The notes beneath the pieces are model-generated. The model was given only the letters and a program-made list of their open reading frames with translations, searched no databases and was not told the DNA's origin. A DNA stretch of 11,219 bases, from positions 1 to 11,219 of the forward strand of contig CAZUZF010000029.1 in the NCBI GenBank assembly GCA_964624955.1, written 5' to 3'. Source of the stretch: JACQHJ01 sp964624955 (GTDB taxonomy: Bacteria; Patescibacteriota; Microgenomatia; Levybacterales; UBA12049). Made by a program: the position numbers and the translations under genes. The stretch's first letter is position 1, and each line of letters begins with the position of its first letter. This document shows, in pieces, positions 1-7,049 of this stretch.

Positions 1-1637
1 GGCAAGACCATGGGGCGTTTTCTGAATGTTTTAAAGATATACCTTTCACTAACTTCTCCGATTAACCTTCTAATGTATATCCAGTTTGTTACAGGCTGTT
101 TTTTTCTGGATAGTGCTGTTTTTAGCTCTCTGGAAAGGTTTTTGGAAAGAGTTTGAGCATCCTGAGAGGAAAAACCTCTGGCAATAATATTTGGGTTATC
201 AACTATTTGACCAGTTTCTTGTTCTACCTCACAAATTACAACCACAACTCCTTCTTTGGCAATTTTTTGCCTATCCATTAAGACAAAACTTTCTACTTCT
301 TCACCTGAGATTTGATCTACATAGACATTTTTAAGATTTAACCTTTTGCCAAAATGGGAACCTGATTTACTAAAAACAATTTCCTGGCCGTTTTCTGCAA
401 CAAAAATGTTTTTGTCGTCAAACCCCTGCTTTTTGGCCAAAGCTTTGTAAGCGACCATATGCCTGTAAGTTCCGCCAATTGGCATGACATTTTGAGGCCT
501 AGTTAAACTCATCATCAGCATTAAATCCTCACTTGCACCGTGTCCTGAAACATGGAAATCTTCACTAATTTCTGAATAAATTGCCCTTGCTCCGCTTTTG
601 GCAATTTCATCGATTAAAGAATTTACCGAAATTTCATTACCTGGAATTGCTTCTGAGGAAAAAACAACAGTATCTTGCGGTCTTAGTTTTATTTCCTTAA
701 ACTCATCGCTGACAATTCTGGTCAACGCTGAATTTTCCTGACCCTGGCTTCCTGCGACAATTAAAACCAAATTTCTGTCTTTGAAATTCTTAAGGTTTGG
801 TACCTCAACTTCCATTCCTTTGGGAAGATTCATGTATCCCATATTTTGGGCAATTTCTTTTGCTTTAATAACAGATCTTCCTATAAAACAAACTTTTCTA
901 TTTAATCTTACAGCAGCATTAATTACCTGATTTAATCTTGAAATATTAGAAGAATAGGTCGTAACGAGGAATTTACCTAATGTTTCTTCCATTGCTTTTT
1001 CAAAAGCCATTGTAAGCTTTGATTCAGAAGGTGTTCTACCTTGCTTTTCAGCTCTTAGACTATCTGATAAAAGACACAAAATTCCTTGGTCGCCAGCTTG
1101 AGATATTTTTTTTAATTCTGTTTTCTTTCCATCATACGGAGTTAGATCAAATTTAAAATCACTGCCATGATAGAAATTACCTGCCGGGGTTTTGATAAAG
1201 ATATTTGAAGTATCGGGAACACTATGAGTTATTCTTATAAAAGAAATTGTAAAGCTTCCAACTTTTAGTTCTCCGCCGCCAAACTCTACTTTTTGAACTC
1301 TTTGTGTAACCCCAAACTCGTTAAGTTTGCTGTTGGCAAATTCAGCAGTTAAGGGAGTTGCGTAAATTGGAAAACTGGGTAGTTCTGGAAGAATATAAGG
1401 CAAAGCTCCCATATGGTCTTCATGTCCATGAGTTATTGCCATGCCGACTATTTTTTTACCATTATTTTTCAAATATGAAATATCCGGGATTAAAAGGTCA
1501 ACTCCAAGCATTGTTTCATTGGCAAAACCCAAACCACAATCAACGATGAGTATTTCGTTTTTATACTCGTAAAGATACATGTTTTTGGTAACGTCTGAAG
1601 TTCCGCCAAGAGGTATTATTGAAATTTTTTCATCCAT
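1..1637 (-). CDS. rnj: Ribonuclease J (metallo-beta-lactamase/beta-CASP RNase), 3' end cut by window
   Basis: 545 codons are visible from the ATG at 1637, and the frame is still open at base 1. RNase J is usually about 550-560 residues and the visible end (RKRPMVL) resembles the usual C-terminus, so only a few residues should be missing. RNase J is a cytoplasmic endo- and 5'-3' exoribonuclease acting in mRNA decay and RNA maturation. Visible motifs are THGHEDHMGA at 69-78 (metal ligands H70, H72, D74, H75), H138 in THSVPDT, D160 in HGSDFKFD, SDS at 191-193, and the beta-CASP motif HVSGHGASEDL at 361-371. The usual HGEYR motif (motif C) is replaced by GGTYRHM at about 388-394, so the last metal-binding histidine is absent; see findings. 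The ATG lies 14 bases after the Lon-like gene, with no Shine-Dalgarno sequence between, which suggests co-transcription. An overlapping ATG at 1633 is out of frame. Family assignment is secure. Confidence 0.95.
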   Translation of the reverse strand, partial: MDEKISIIPLGGTSDVTKNMYLYEYKNEILIVDCGLGFANETMLGVDLLIPDISYLKNNGKKIVGMAITHGHEDHMGALPYILPELPSFPIYATPLTAEFANSKLNEFGVTQRVQKVEFGGGELKVGSFTISFIRITHSVPDTSNIFIKTPAGNFYHGSDFKFDLTPYDGKKTELKKISQAGDQGILCLLSDSLRAEKQGRTPSESKLTMAFEKAMEETLGKFLVTTYSSNISRLNQVINAAVRLNRKVCFIGRSVIKAKEIAQNMGYMNLPKGMEVEVPNLKNFKDRNLVLIVAGSQGQENSALTRIVSDEFKEIKLRPQDTVVFSSEAIPGNEISVNSLIDEIAKSGARAIYSEISEDFHVSGHGASEDLMLMMSLTRPQNVMPIGGTYRHMVAYKALAKKQGFDDKNIFVAENGQEIVFSKSGSHFGKRLNLKNVYVDQISGEEVESFVLMDRQKIAKEGVVVVICEVEQETGQIVDNPNIIARGFSSQDAQTLSKNLSRELKTALSRKKQPVTNWIYIRRLIGEVSERYIFKTFRKRPMVL

Positions 1638-1651
1638 AAATATATTTGTAA

Positions 1652-2713
1652 TTAACTTATAAACTGCTTAATGTTTTCGTTTGTAACAGCCATTCTACCA
1701 TTTTTATCCATTTTCCCCTCAACTATCATCCTTGCCATTCTTCTTGCAATAGTTTCTAAAGTTCGCTCAAGACTTCTTGTTCCGCTGTCAAAACCTAAAG
1801 GTCTAATTATTGTGGGCCAAACATTTTCATCTATTAAAAGTTGTCCTTGTGTTAAACCTGCCTGAAGCATAATTTTTGGAAGTAAATAGTTTTTGCCAAT
1901 AACAGTTTTTTCTTCATCACTGTAGGATGGCATTTGAATAATTTCCATTCTATCAAGTACGGCTGTTGAGATATTAGTTGTGTTGTTTGCCGTTGCTACA
2001 AATAATACATGGGATAAATCAAAAGGATAATCTACAAAATGATCTGTAAATGCATGATTTTGTTCACTATCAAGTAGTTCAACCAATACTCCCATAATAT
2101 CTGCTCTTGCTCCTTCCGAAACCCTATCAATTTCATCAAGTAGTATTACAGCATTTTTAGCTCTTGCATGAACTAGTTTTTTAATAATTAGTCCTGGTTC
2201 TGCATCGGCAAAACCTCTTGATTGTCCTCTAAGTGCCAGGGCATCTCCCATTCCTCCAAAAGGAATTCTCTCGTATTTTCTTCCTAAACTTTGGGCAATA
2301 GAAAAGCCAAGGGTTGTTTTTCCAGTACCTGCAAGACCAACAAGACATAAAATTGGTGCTCTGATCTCGCTAGTATTTTGTTTTTCCATACTTAAGATAA
2401 GAGCTGATAAATACTCTAAAATTGTATTTTTAACAGAAGTTAGTCCATAATGGTTTTTATCCAAAACCTGTTTTGCAAAATTAATATCCATAGTATCTTT
2501 TGTTTCTAAATTAAAAGGGAGTAAGCAGATTAAATTTATATAATTTTGTATATTTTCAAAATTTGAAACCTGACTGTTACCGGTCTTCAAACTCATTTTA
2601 ATAATTGAAAGCATTGTGTCAATCTTTTCAATTAAATCATTAGGCAAGTTTGCGGCTTTTACCTTTTCTTCTAATTTTAAAATCTCTTGATCTAAACTTT
2701 GGACAGAATCCAT
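1652..2713 (-). CDS. Lon-type AAA+ ATPase lacking the protease domain
   Basis: 353 residues that match the central part of Lon. Residues 1-45 look helical. A segment at about 57-67 and HYGL at 88-91 match the region just before the Lon ATPase module. The AAA+ core has Walker A GLAGTGKT (126-133), Walker B VILLDE (189-194), a sensor-1 segment ATANN (240-244), an arginine finger in LDRME (R255) and sensor 2 GTRSLER (R313). All ATP-hydrolysis residues are therefore present. Full Lon is about 780 residues. Here both the N-terminal substrate-binding beta domain and the C-terminal Ser-Lys protease domain are missing. The gene ends cleanly at TAA and RNase J follows after 14 bases, so there is no room for a frameshifted protease part. 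It lies between pnp and RNase J, so I infer a chaperone-like or RNA-decay-linked unfoldase role. It should not be annotated as Lon protease. The substrate is unknown. Confidence 0.88.
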   Translation of the reverse strand: MDSVQSLDQEILKLEEKVKAANLPNDLIEKIDTMLSIIKMSLKTGNSQVSNFENIQNYINLICLLPFNLETKDTMDINFAKQVLDKNHYGLTSVKNTILEYLSALILSMEKQNTSEIRAPILCLVGLAGTGKTTLGFSIAQSLGRKYERIPFGGMGDALALRGQSRGFADAEPGLIIKKLVHARAKNAVILLDEIDRVSEGARADIMGVLVELLDSEQNHAFTDHFVDYPFDLSHVLFVATANNTTNISTAVLDRMEIIQMPSYSDEEKTVIGKNYLLPKIMLQAGLTQGQLLIDENVWPTIIRPLGFDSGTRSLERTLETIARRMARMIVEGKMDKNGRMAVTNENIKQFIS

Positions 2714-2719
2714 AACTTT

Positions 2720-2725
2720 ATAATA
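2720..2725 (-). promoter_or_regulatory. Possible -10 element before the Lon-like gene
   Basis: On the minus strand TATTAT (5 of 6 matches to TATAAT) lies six bases before the ATG at 2713, the same start-proximal placement as the stronger promoters near hicB, nusA and the metzincin gene. There is no convincing -35 hexamer and no TGn extension, so this is a weak call. If real, it would give a leaderless transcript for the Lon-like gene and RNase J apart from rpsO-pnp. Confidence 0.3.
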
Positions 2726-2730
2726 CTAAA

Positions 2731-2749
2731 AACTTGCTATAACTTGCTA
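2731..2749. repeat. Tandem 9-base direct repeat, period 10, between pnp and the Lon-like gene
   Basis: AACTTGCTA occurs at 2731-2739 and again, identically, at 2741-2749. The period of about one helical turn and the place just upstream of the possible -10 of the Lon-like gene would suit a regulator-binding site. A chance duplication in AT-rich spacer DNA is also possible. Confidence 0.5.
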
Positions 2750-2772
2750 GTGGCTTTATTTAATTTATTAAT

Positions 2773-5118
2773 TTAATAGCGTGGTTTTTTACCGTATTTA
2801 TCTTTTTGTCTCCAATTTTCTCTTCTTTCTCTTTTAAACTGCATTGACAAAGGGTGTTCAGAAGAAGGTGCACCTGTTCCCATTGGTGGTCGTCTGTCAA
2901 AACTTCTTGGTCCTCTTTGTGGACCTCTTGGTGTAAATCTTCGTGGCTCGTATCCACCTCTTTGATCCGGTCCTCTCTGAGGAGCTTTTTCTTTAGCTTC
3001 CGCGTCTGCTCCGAAAAGCATGGAAAGATTTATTCTTCCCTGATCGTCAATTTCAACAACTCTTACTTTAACTTTTTGTCCTATTTGGACAACGTCGTTT
3101 GGATTGTTGACGTATTCCGTAGACATTTTGGAAACATGAACCATTCCCTCTTTACCTGGTAAAAACTCTACAAATGCTCCAAAAGGAAGTATTCTTTTTA
3201 CCTCTCCTTCAAAGCTTTCCCCAACCGCTATTTCTCTGGTTAGAGATTTAACCCATTCAACCGCCTTTTGTACTGCTTCCTCGCTGGTTCCAGAGATTGC
3301 AACAGATCCGTCGTCTTCAACGTCAACTGTTGCACCTGTGGTTGCGATAATGTTTTTGATTACTTTTCCACCAGGTCCGATTACTTCTCCTATTTTTTCT
3401 GTTGGTATTTTGACTATTTCAATCTTTGGAGCAAAAGCGCTAACTTCTTCTCTTGAAGTTGGAATTACTGAGAGCATTTTTTGTAAAATCTCTTGCCTTG
3501 CTATCTTTGCCCTTTCAAAAGTTTCTTTTATCTGATCTATATTTAAACCTTTTATTTTTACATCCAATTGAATTGCTGTAATACCATTTTCTGTTCCCGC
3601 AACTTTAAAATCCATATCTCCTGAAAAATCCTCAAGACCTAGGATATCTGTTAATAAGACATATTCTTTATCCACGTCCTCACCAGTCATTAACCCCATG
3701 GCAATTCCTGCAACCGGTTTTTGGATTGGAACTCCGGCATCCATTAAAGCAAGGGTTGATCCGCAGGTTGACGCCATTGAAGTTGATCCGTTAGAAGAAA
3801 GGATTTCTGATACAACCCTTATGGTATATGGGAAAATATCCTGGCTTGGGATAACAGCAGCTAGCGCTCTTTCAGCCAATGCTCCGTGTCCGATTTCTCT
3901 TCTGGAAGGACTTCCTATTCTTCCTGTTTCTCCAATTGAATATGGAGGCATTGAATAATGATGAATATATCTTTTTGCTTCTTCCCCTTCAGCAGACTCT
4001 ATTAGCTGTTCCATTCTAGGAGATCCTAAAGTTACAACTGTTAAAGCTTGGGTATCTCCTCTTTGAAAGATTGCACTTCCATGGGTTCTGGGAAGAATAT
4101 TTACTTTTACATTAATTTCTCTTATCTCATCAATTTTTCTTCCGTCAGCTCTTTTTTTCTTTTTTAAAACATCACTTCTAATTCCTTTAAACAAAACTTT
4201 TTCTAAAGCAATAGCTATTAATTTTTTGTCAATATTTTCGTTAGGATTAGCCATTTTAAGGCCTTCATAAATTTTATCGATCAAACTTTGTGCTTGCCCT
4301 CCATCAGTTTCTTTACCTGCTCTTTTCGGAATTAAAGCCAAAATTTCATCCTTATAGTTTTTTTCTAAAGTTACAATCATTTCTTGTAATTGTGAATCAA
4401 CCGGTGCTTCTTCTTTTTTGTTACCAACTTTTACGGCAAAATCTTCAATTAAATCAATTATCTTTTTGTTTTCTTCGTGTGCTTTGGTAATTGCTTCTAA
4501 AACTCTGTCTTCTGCAATTTGTAAGGCTCCTGCTTCAAGCATTAAAGTCTTATCTTTGGTTTGGGTTACTACCAAATCTAATTCTGAAAATTCAGACTCA
4601 GCATTCCCTGGATTTATTAAAAGTTCTGCATTCCCGTTTCCGTTTTCTTTAACAAAACCAACTCTTACAGCACTAACTGGTCCAGCCCAGGGAATATGAG
4701 AGGCATGTAATGCTGCGGAGGTTGCAATAATTGATAAAATGTCTGGTTCGTTTTCTCCATCAACTGATAAAACTGTAACTACTACCTGGACGTCCTTTTT
4801 ATATGCTTTGGGAAATAAAGGCCTAATAGATCTGTCAATCAGTCTTCCTGTAAGAATTGCTTCATCTGTTGGTCTTCCTTCTCTTTTAACCCATCTTGAT
4901 CCTTTAATTCTTCCTCCTGCATAAAGTCTTTCAACGTATTCAACTGATAGTGGAAAATAATCTAGTTCTGTATCTTTAAGACCTGCAACAACAGTAACCA
5001 AAACCATGGTGTCACCTAAGCGCGCCAAAACAGACATGGTTGCCTGCCGTGCAAGTTCACCTGTCTCTAATGTTAATGTCTTTCCTGCAATTTCAGTACT
5101 TACTGAGGTTTTTTTCAT
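2773..5118 (-). CDS. pnp: Polyribonucleotide nucleotidyltransferase (PNPase)
   Basis: 781 residues, start ATG at 5118. PNPase is a trimeric phosphorolytic 3'-5' exoribonuclease that degrades mRNA and can also add nucleotides to 3' ends. Domain order is complete: first RNase PH core (about 10-225), helical linker (about 240-320), second RNase PH core (about 325-555), KH domain (about 565-625, GPGG at 581-584) and S1 domain (about 632-700). Active-site residues of the second core are visible: GETGRIGSP at 396-404 and the acidic cluster EDFSGDMDFK at 496-505 with D497, D501 and D503. The C-terminal tail of about 80 residues (703-781) is rich in Arg, Gly and Pro with several RG and RGG steps, longer than the E. 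coli enzyme (about 711 residues). It follows rpsO by 27 bases, the widespread rpsO-pnp arrangement, and no Shine-Dalgarno sequence is evident. Confidence 0.98.
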   Translation of the reverse strand: MKKTSVSTEIAGKTLTLETGELARQATMSVLARLGDTMVLVTVVAGLKDTELDYFPLSVEYVERLYAGGRIKGSRWVKREGRPTDEAILTGRLIDRSIRPLFPKAYKKDVQVVVTVLSVDGENEPDILSIIATSAALHASHIPWAGPVSAVRVGFVKENGNGNAELLINPGNAESEFSELDLVVTQTKDKTLMLEAGALQIAEDRVLEAITKAHEENKKIIDLIEDFAVKVGNKKEEAPVDSQLQEMIVTLEKNYKDEILALIPKRAGKETDGGQAQSLIDKIYEGLKMANPNENIDKKLIAIALEKVLFKGIRSDVLKKKKRADGRKIDEIREINVKVNILPRTHGSAIFQRGDTQALTVVTLGSPRMEQLIESAEGEEAKRYIHHYSMPPYSIGETGRIGSPSRREIGHGALAERALAAVIPSQDIFPYTIRVVSEILSSNGSTSMASTCGSTLALMDAGVPIQKPVAGIAMGLMTGEDVDKEYVLLTDILGLEDFSGDMDFKVAGTENGITAIQLDVKIKGLNIDQIKETFERAKIARQEILQKMLSVIPTSREEVSAFAPKIEIVKIPTEKIGEVIGPGGKVIKNIIATTGATVDVEDDGSVAISGTSEEAVQKAVEWVKSLTREIAVGESFEGEVKRILPFGAFVEFLPGKEGMVHVSKMSTEYVNNPNDVVQIGQKVKVRVVEIDDQGRINLSMLFGADAEAKEKAPQRGPDQRGGYEPRRFTPRGPQRGPRSFDRRPPMGTGAPSSEHPLSMQFKRERRENWRQKDKYGKKPRY

Positions 5119-5145
5119 TAAATTATTTAATTTCTTATTCTTTTC

Positions 5146-5415
5146 TTAGTCTTTTAATCCAACTCTTTTTGCAATCTCAGAGGACCTTTTTTTGTCCACT
5201 TTCTCCAAAAAGTTAATTAGTCTTCTTCTTTTTGCAATCATTGATAAAAGTCCGCGTCTACTGTGGTTATCATGTCCATGAAGTTTTAAGTGCTCTGTTA
5301 ATCTATCAATTCTATATGTTAAAAGCGCAACTTGAACTTCAGGACTGCCTGTATCTCCTTTTACTGTTTGAAATTCTTTAATTATGTCTTTTTTCTGTGA
5401 AGAACTAAGTGGCAT
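5146..5415 (-). CDS. rpsO: 30S ribosomal protein uS15
   Basis: 89 residues, the normal family length. The family signature is intact: GDTGSPEVQVALLT (21-34) and HDNHSRRGLL (48-57), followed by a basic RRRLINFL segment. uS15 binds the central domain of 16S rRNA early in assembly of the small subunit. It is the first gene of the rpsO-pnp-Lon-like-rnj unit. A near-consensus promoter upstream gives a leader of about 34 bases. The nearest purine-rich stretch (AGGA) ends 14 bases before the ATG, too far for a standard Shine-Dalgarno sequence. In other bacteria S15 represses its own mRNA; no clear pseudoknot for this was recognised in the short leader. Confidence 0.98.
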   Translation of the reverse strand: MPLSSSQKKDIIKEFQTVKGDTGSPEVQVALLTYRIDRLTEHLKLHGHDNHSRRGLLSMIAKRRRLINFLEKVDKKRSSEIAKRVGLKD

Positions 5416-5455
5416 AAATGTTACTTATTTCCTATCTTTCTTTAAAATCCTTTGT

Positions 5456-5484
5456 ATTATATCAGTTTTTAAAAATATTAGCAA
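5456..5484 (-). promoter_or_regulatory. Sigma70-type promoter for the rpsO-pnp operon
   Basis: On the minus strand a -35 box TTGCTA (5479-5484) is separated by exactly 17 bases from a perfect -10 box TATAAT (5456-5461). Transcription would start near 5449, leaving a leader of about 34 bases before rpsO. This is the only promoter in the window placed to give a clear 5' leader. Confidence 0.8.
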
Positions 5485-5488
5485 ATGT

Positions 5489-5500
5489 ATTGTTAACAAT
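5489..5500. repeat. Perfect 12-base palindrome beside the rpsO promoter
   Basis: ATTGTTAACAAT is fully self-complementary. It begins four bases upstream of the rpsO -35 box and lies about 20 bases past the hicA stop. It could be an operator. With no central loop and no T run, it is not a good terminator. Confidence 0.5.
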
Positions 5501-5519
5501 GGGTTTTTTAGAAAAACTT

Positions 5520-5732
5520 CTACTTAAATAAATCTTTTCTGCTAAATCCTGCCTGTTTTAAAATTGAACTTAGGGTTTTTTGTTTCAGATCCTTATTATG
5601 AATGGGAAGAGTAATTCTCTTTGAAATATCTGTTTTATGATGAAGGATTATATGACTTCCACTTTGACGGCTGATATAAAATTCTTTTTGCTTTAGGAAT
5701 TTAAGAAGTTTTTTGGGAGTAATGCTAGGCAT
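5520..5732 (-). CDS. hicA: HicA-type mRNA interferase toxin
   Basis: 70 residues, typical for HicA. HicA toxins have a double-stranded-RNA-binding-like fold and cleave mRNA using a conserved histidine. The GSH motif is at 25-27 (candidate catalytic H27), and LPIHNKDLKQKTLSSILKQ (42-60) matches the usual helix-rich second half, including H45 and the ILKQAG end. The glycine usual before Thr-Leu is a lysine here. It starts 5 bases after the hicB stop, with no Shine-Dalgarno sequence, so it probably depends on translation of hicB. It is intact and ends with TAG. Confidence 0.9.
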   Translation of the reverse strand: MPSITPKKLLKFLKQKEFYISRQSGSHIILHHKTDISKRITLPIHNKDLKQKTLSSILKQAGFSRKDLFK

Positions 5733-5737
5733 GGATT

Positions 5738-5995
5738 TTAAGTAAGAGCGCTTAGTTTGTTAAAATTGACCTCTACCTGCCCAACAAACACCGATCCCTT
5801 TGTATTGGGAATTTCTTCACCATCTGCTTCCAAATCTTCTAAATACAGTTTGATAGCATCGGCAATGTTATCTTTTGCTTTTTCAAATGTATCGCCTTCG
5901 CTAATACAACCTGGTAAAGAAGGCACGATTGCAGTATAGCCGCCTTCTAGTTGTTCCTCAAAGACAACATCATATTTTAAAACCTTTTGTTTCAT
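5738..5995 (-). CDS. hicB: HicB-type antitoxin
   Basis: 85 residues with the HicB partial RNase-H-like fold: GGYTAIVPSLPGCISEGDTF (18-37), then a helix AKDNIADAIKLYLEDL (40-55). HicB binds and neutralises HicA. The protein ends soon after this domain, with no helix-turn-helix or ribbon-helix-helix segment, so DNA-binding autoregulation is not obvious. It comes before the toxin gene, the reverse of the E. coli hicA-hicB order but a common alternative. An extended -10 promoter ends seven bases before the ATG, so the mRNA is probably leaderless. The pair separates the nusA-infB group from rpsO-pnp and looks like an insertion between them. Confidence 0.92.
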   Translation of the reverse strand: MKQKVLKYDVVFEEQLEGGYTAIVPSLPGCISEGDTFEKAKDNIADAIKLYLEDLEADGEEIPNTKGSVFVGQVEVNFNKLSALT

Positions 5996-6002
5996 ATAGC
6001 TT

Positions 6003-6011
6003 ATTATACCA
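6003..6011 (-). promoter_or_regulatory. Extended -10 promoter of hicBA, giving a leaderless mRNA
   Basis: TGGTATAAT on the minus strand combines a perfect TATAAT (6003-6008) with the TGn extension (6009-6011). No good -35 box lies 16-18 bases upstream, as is usual when TGn is present. Only seven bases separate it from the hicB ATG, so transcription should start at or within a base or two of the start codon. Confidence 0.72.
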
Positions 6012-6083
6012 TGGATGTTAAATAATCTGAGTTTTATTGAGAAGTTTAATATTGTTTAGGAAAAAGAATTTAACTTCCTTGGA

Positions 6084-7040
6084 TTAGAAGTTTGTTGAGC
6101 CTTTATATATTTTTGGCTCTAACCAATCATCTGGAGGAGGCGTTTGCTTTACCTCTCTTGCTTGATTTAGCTGACTGGGTTGACTGGTTTGAACTTGTTG
6201 ACCGGGTTGCCTAATCTCCTTTCGTTCAATTTCCTCTGCTCTTACTTTTCTTTCAGTCTGTTTTATAAACTCATCCTGTCTTGGTGTTTGTCTTGGACTT
6301 AAAACTTGTTGTGTTGCTCTTTGGGCTCCTGTTCTCATAAGAATTCCTGCCATTTCAAAGGCAAGTGAACTTGTGTTTGGACTTTGGAAATTATTGGTTG
6401 CGGAGGTAATTCCGTCTATTAAGTTTTCCGCTGTATCAATATCCAATCTATAATTTAGAGAAATAATTAAATTGGCAACTGCCTCGGAAATTGAAGAAAA
6501 TTTATTTGAAACCATAACTATATCTCCATATCCCTGATTTTGGCCTTTATTGTCAATATTTATTAAAACTGTATCTTTGAGATTGTTAACATCATAAAGA
6601 TTACCTAAATCTGTAACTCTTTCTGCTCCAATTACAAATAAAAGTTCAGGGGATGCCCCTCCTCTTGTAAATCTAACCTGCTTTTCATCAAAGTTAAGCC
6701 CTAATTCTCCAGCTTTTACAACAATATTTAAGAAGTTATTGTCTCTTGTATAGGAAACTTTTTCAATTTCTCCTTCCCTATAAGGAAAAGAAACTACTAA
6801 ATCTCCTGTTGCGCCACCCAAAGTTGTTTGAACTCTATCTATTCCAACCAAATTTGAAACTTCAACCAATGGAGTTGTAGGAGAAGCAATAGATACATTT
6901 TTACCAAGAGTTGAGATGACTAAATATAACGAAAGTGCAGCAGCCATTTCATCCATTAAAGGATTTGCCGCAACTGCAATGGCAATATTGTTGTATTTTT
7001 CTATTGCCTCTTTGATTTTTGTAAACGTTAAATTATCCAT
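6084..7040 (-). CDS. DHH-phosphoesterase-like protein with degenerate active site and Pro/Gln-rich tail
   Basis: 318 residues. The first 240 or so follow the layout of the N-terminal DHH domain of NrnA-type oligoribonucleases, but the metal-binding motifs are altered. The usual NPDGDA reads NPLMDE (26-31). The second-motif aspartate is missing in LFVIGAE (134-140). The DHH motif, normally within IDHH, reads IDNK (162-165). The TDTGSF-like segment is ATNNF (214-218). The scaffold around them is kept: GYGDI (170-174), SSISEAVANLI (182-192) and SLAFEMAGILMRTGA (225-239). The DHHA1 substrate-binding domain is missing; in its place is a low-complexity Q/P/R/E tail (about 245-305) ending in WLEPKIYKG (306-314). 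Gene start is 9 bases after infB, so they are co-transcribed. NrnA often lies downstream of infB-rbfA elsewhere, which supports the relationship. I infer a non-enzymatic nucleotide- or RNA-binding role; the function is unknown. Confidence 0.75.
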   Translation of the reverse strand: MDNLTFTKIKEAIEKYNNIAIAVAANPLMDEMAAALSLYLVISTLGKNVSIASPTTPLVEVSNLVGIDRVQTTLGGATGDLVVSFPYREGEIEKVSYTRDNNFLNIVVKAGELGLNFDEKQVRFTRGGASPELLFVIGAERVTDLGNLYDVNNLKDTVLINIDNKGQNQGYGDIVMVSNKFSSISEAVANLIISLNYRLDIDTAENLIDGITSATNNFQSPNTSSLAFEMAGILMRTGAQRATQQVLSPRQTPRQDEFIKQTERKVRAEEIERKEIRQPGQQVQTSQPSQLNQAREVKQTPPPDDWLEPKIYKGSTNF

Positions 7041-7049
7041 TTTCTTTAA

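Noticed and set aside
1358..1549. Plus-strand open frame of 63 codons
   Set aside because: It lies opposite the metal-binding motif region of RNase J and is a shadow.
2760..2957. Minus-strand open frame of 65 codons overlapping the pnp 3' end in another frame
   Set aside because: It exists because the Arg/Gly-rich pnp tail is open in a second frame; no family resemblance and no initiation signal.
2854..4924. Several plus-strand open frames of 60-100 codons opposite pnp
   Set aside because: They are antisense shadows of the pnp frame, with low-complexity or Ser/Phe-rich translations and no domain or promoter.
6012..6083. Terminator after the DHH-like gene
   Set aside because: Only a 5-base stem AGGAA/TTCCT with a long loop was found and no T run, so termination before hicBA cannot be shown.
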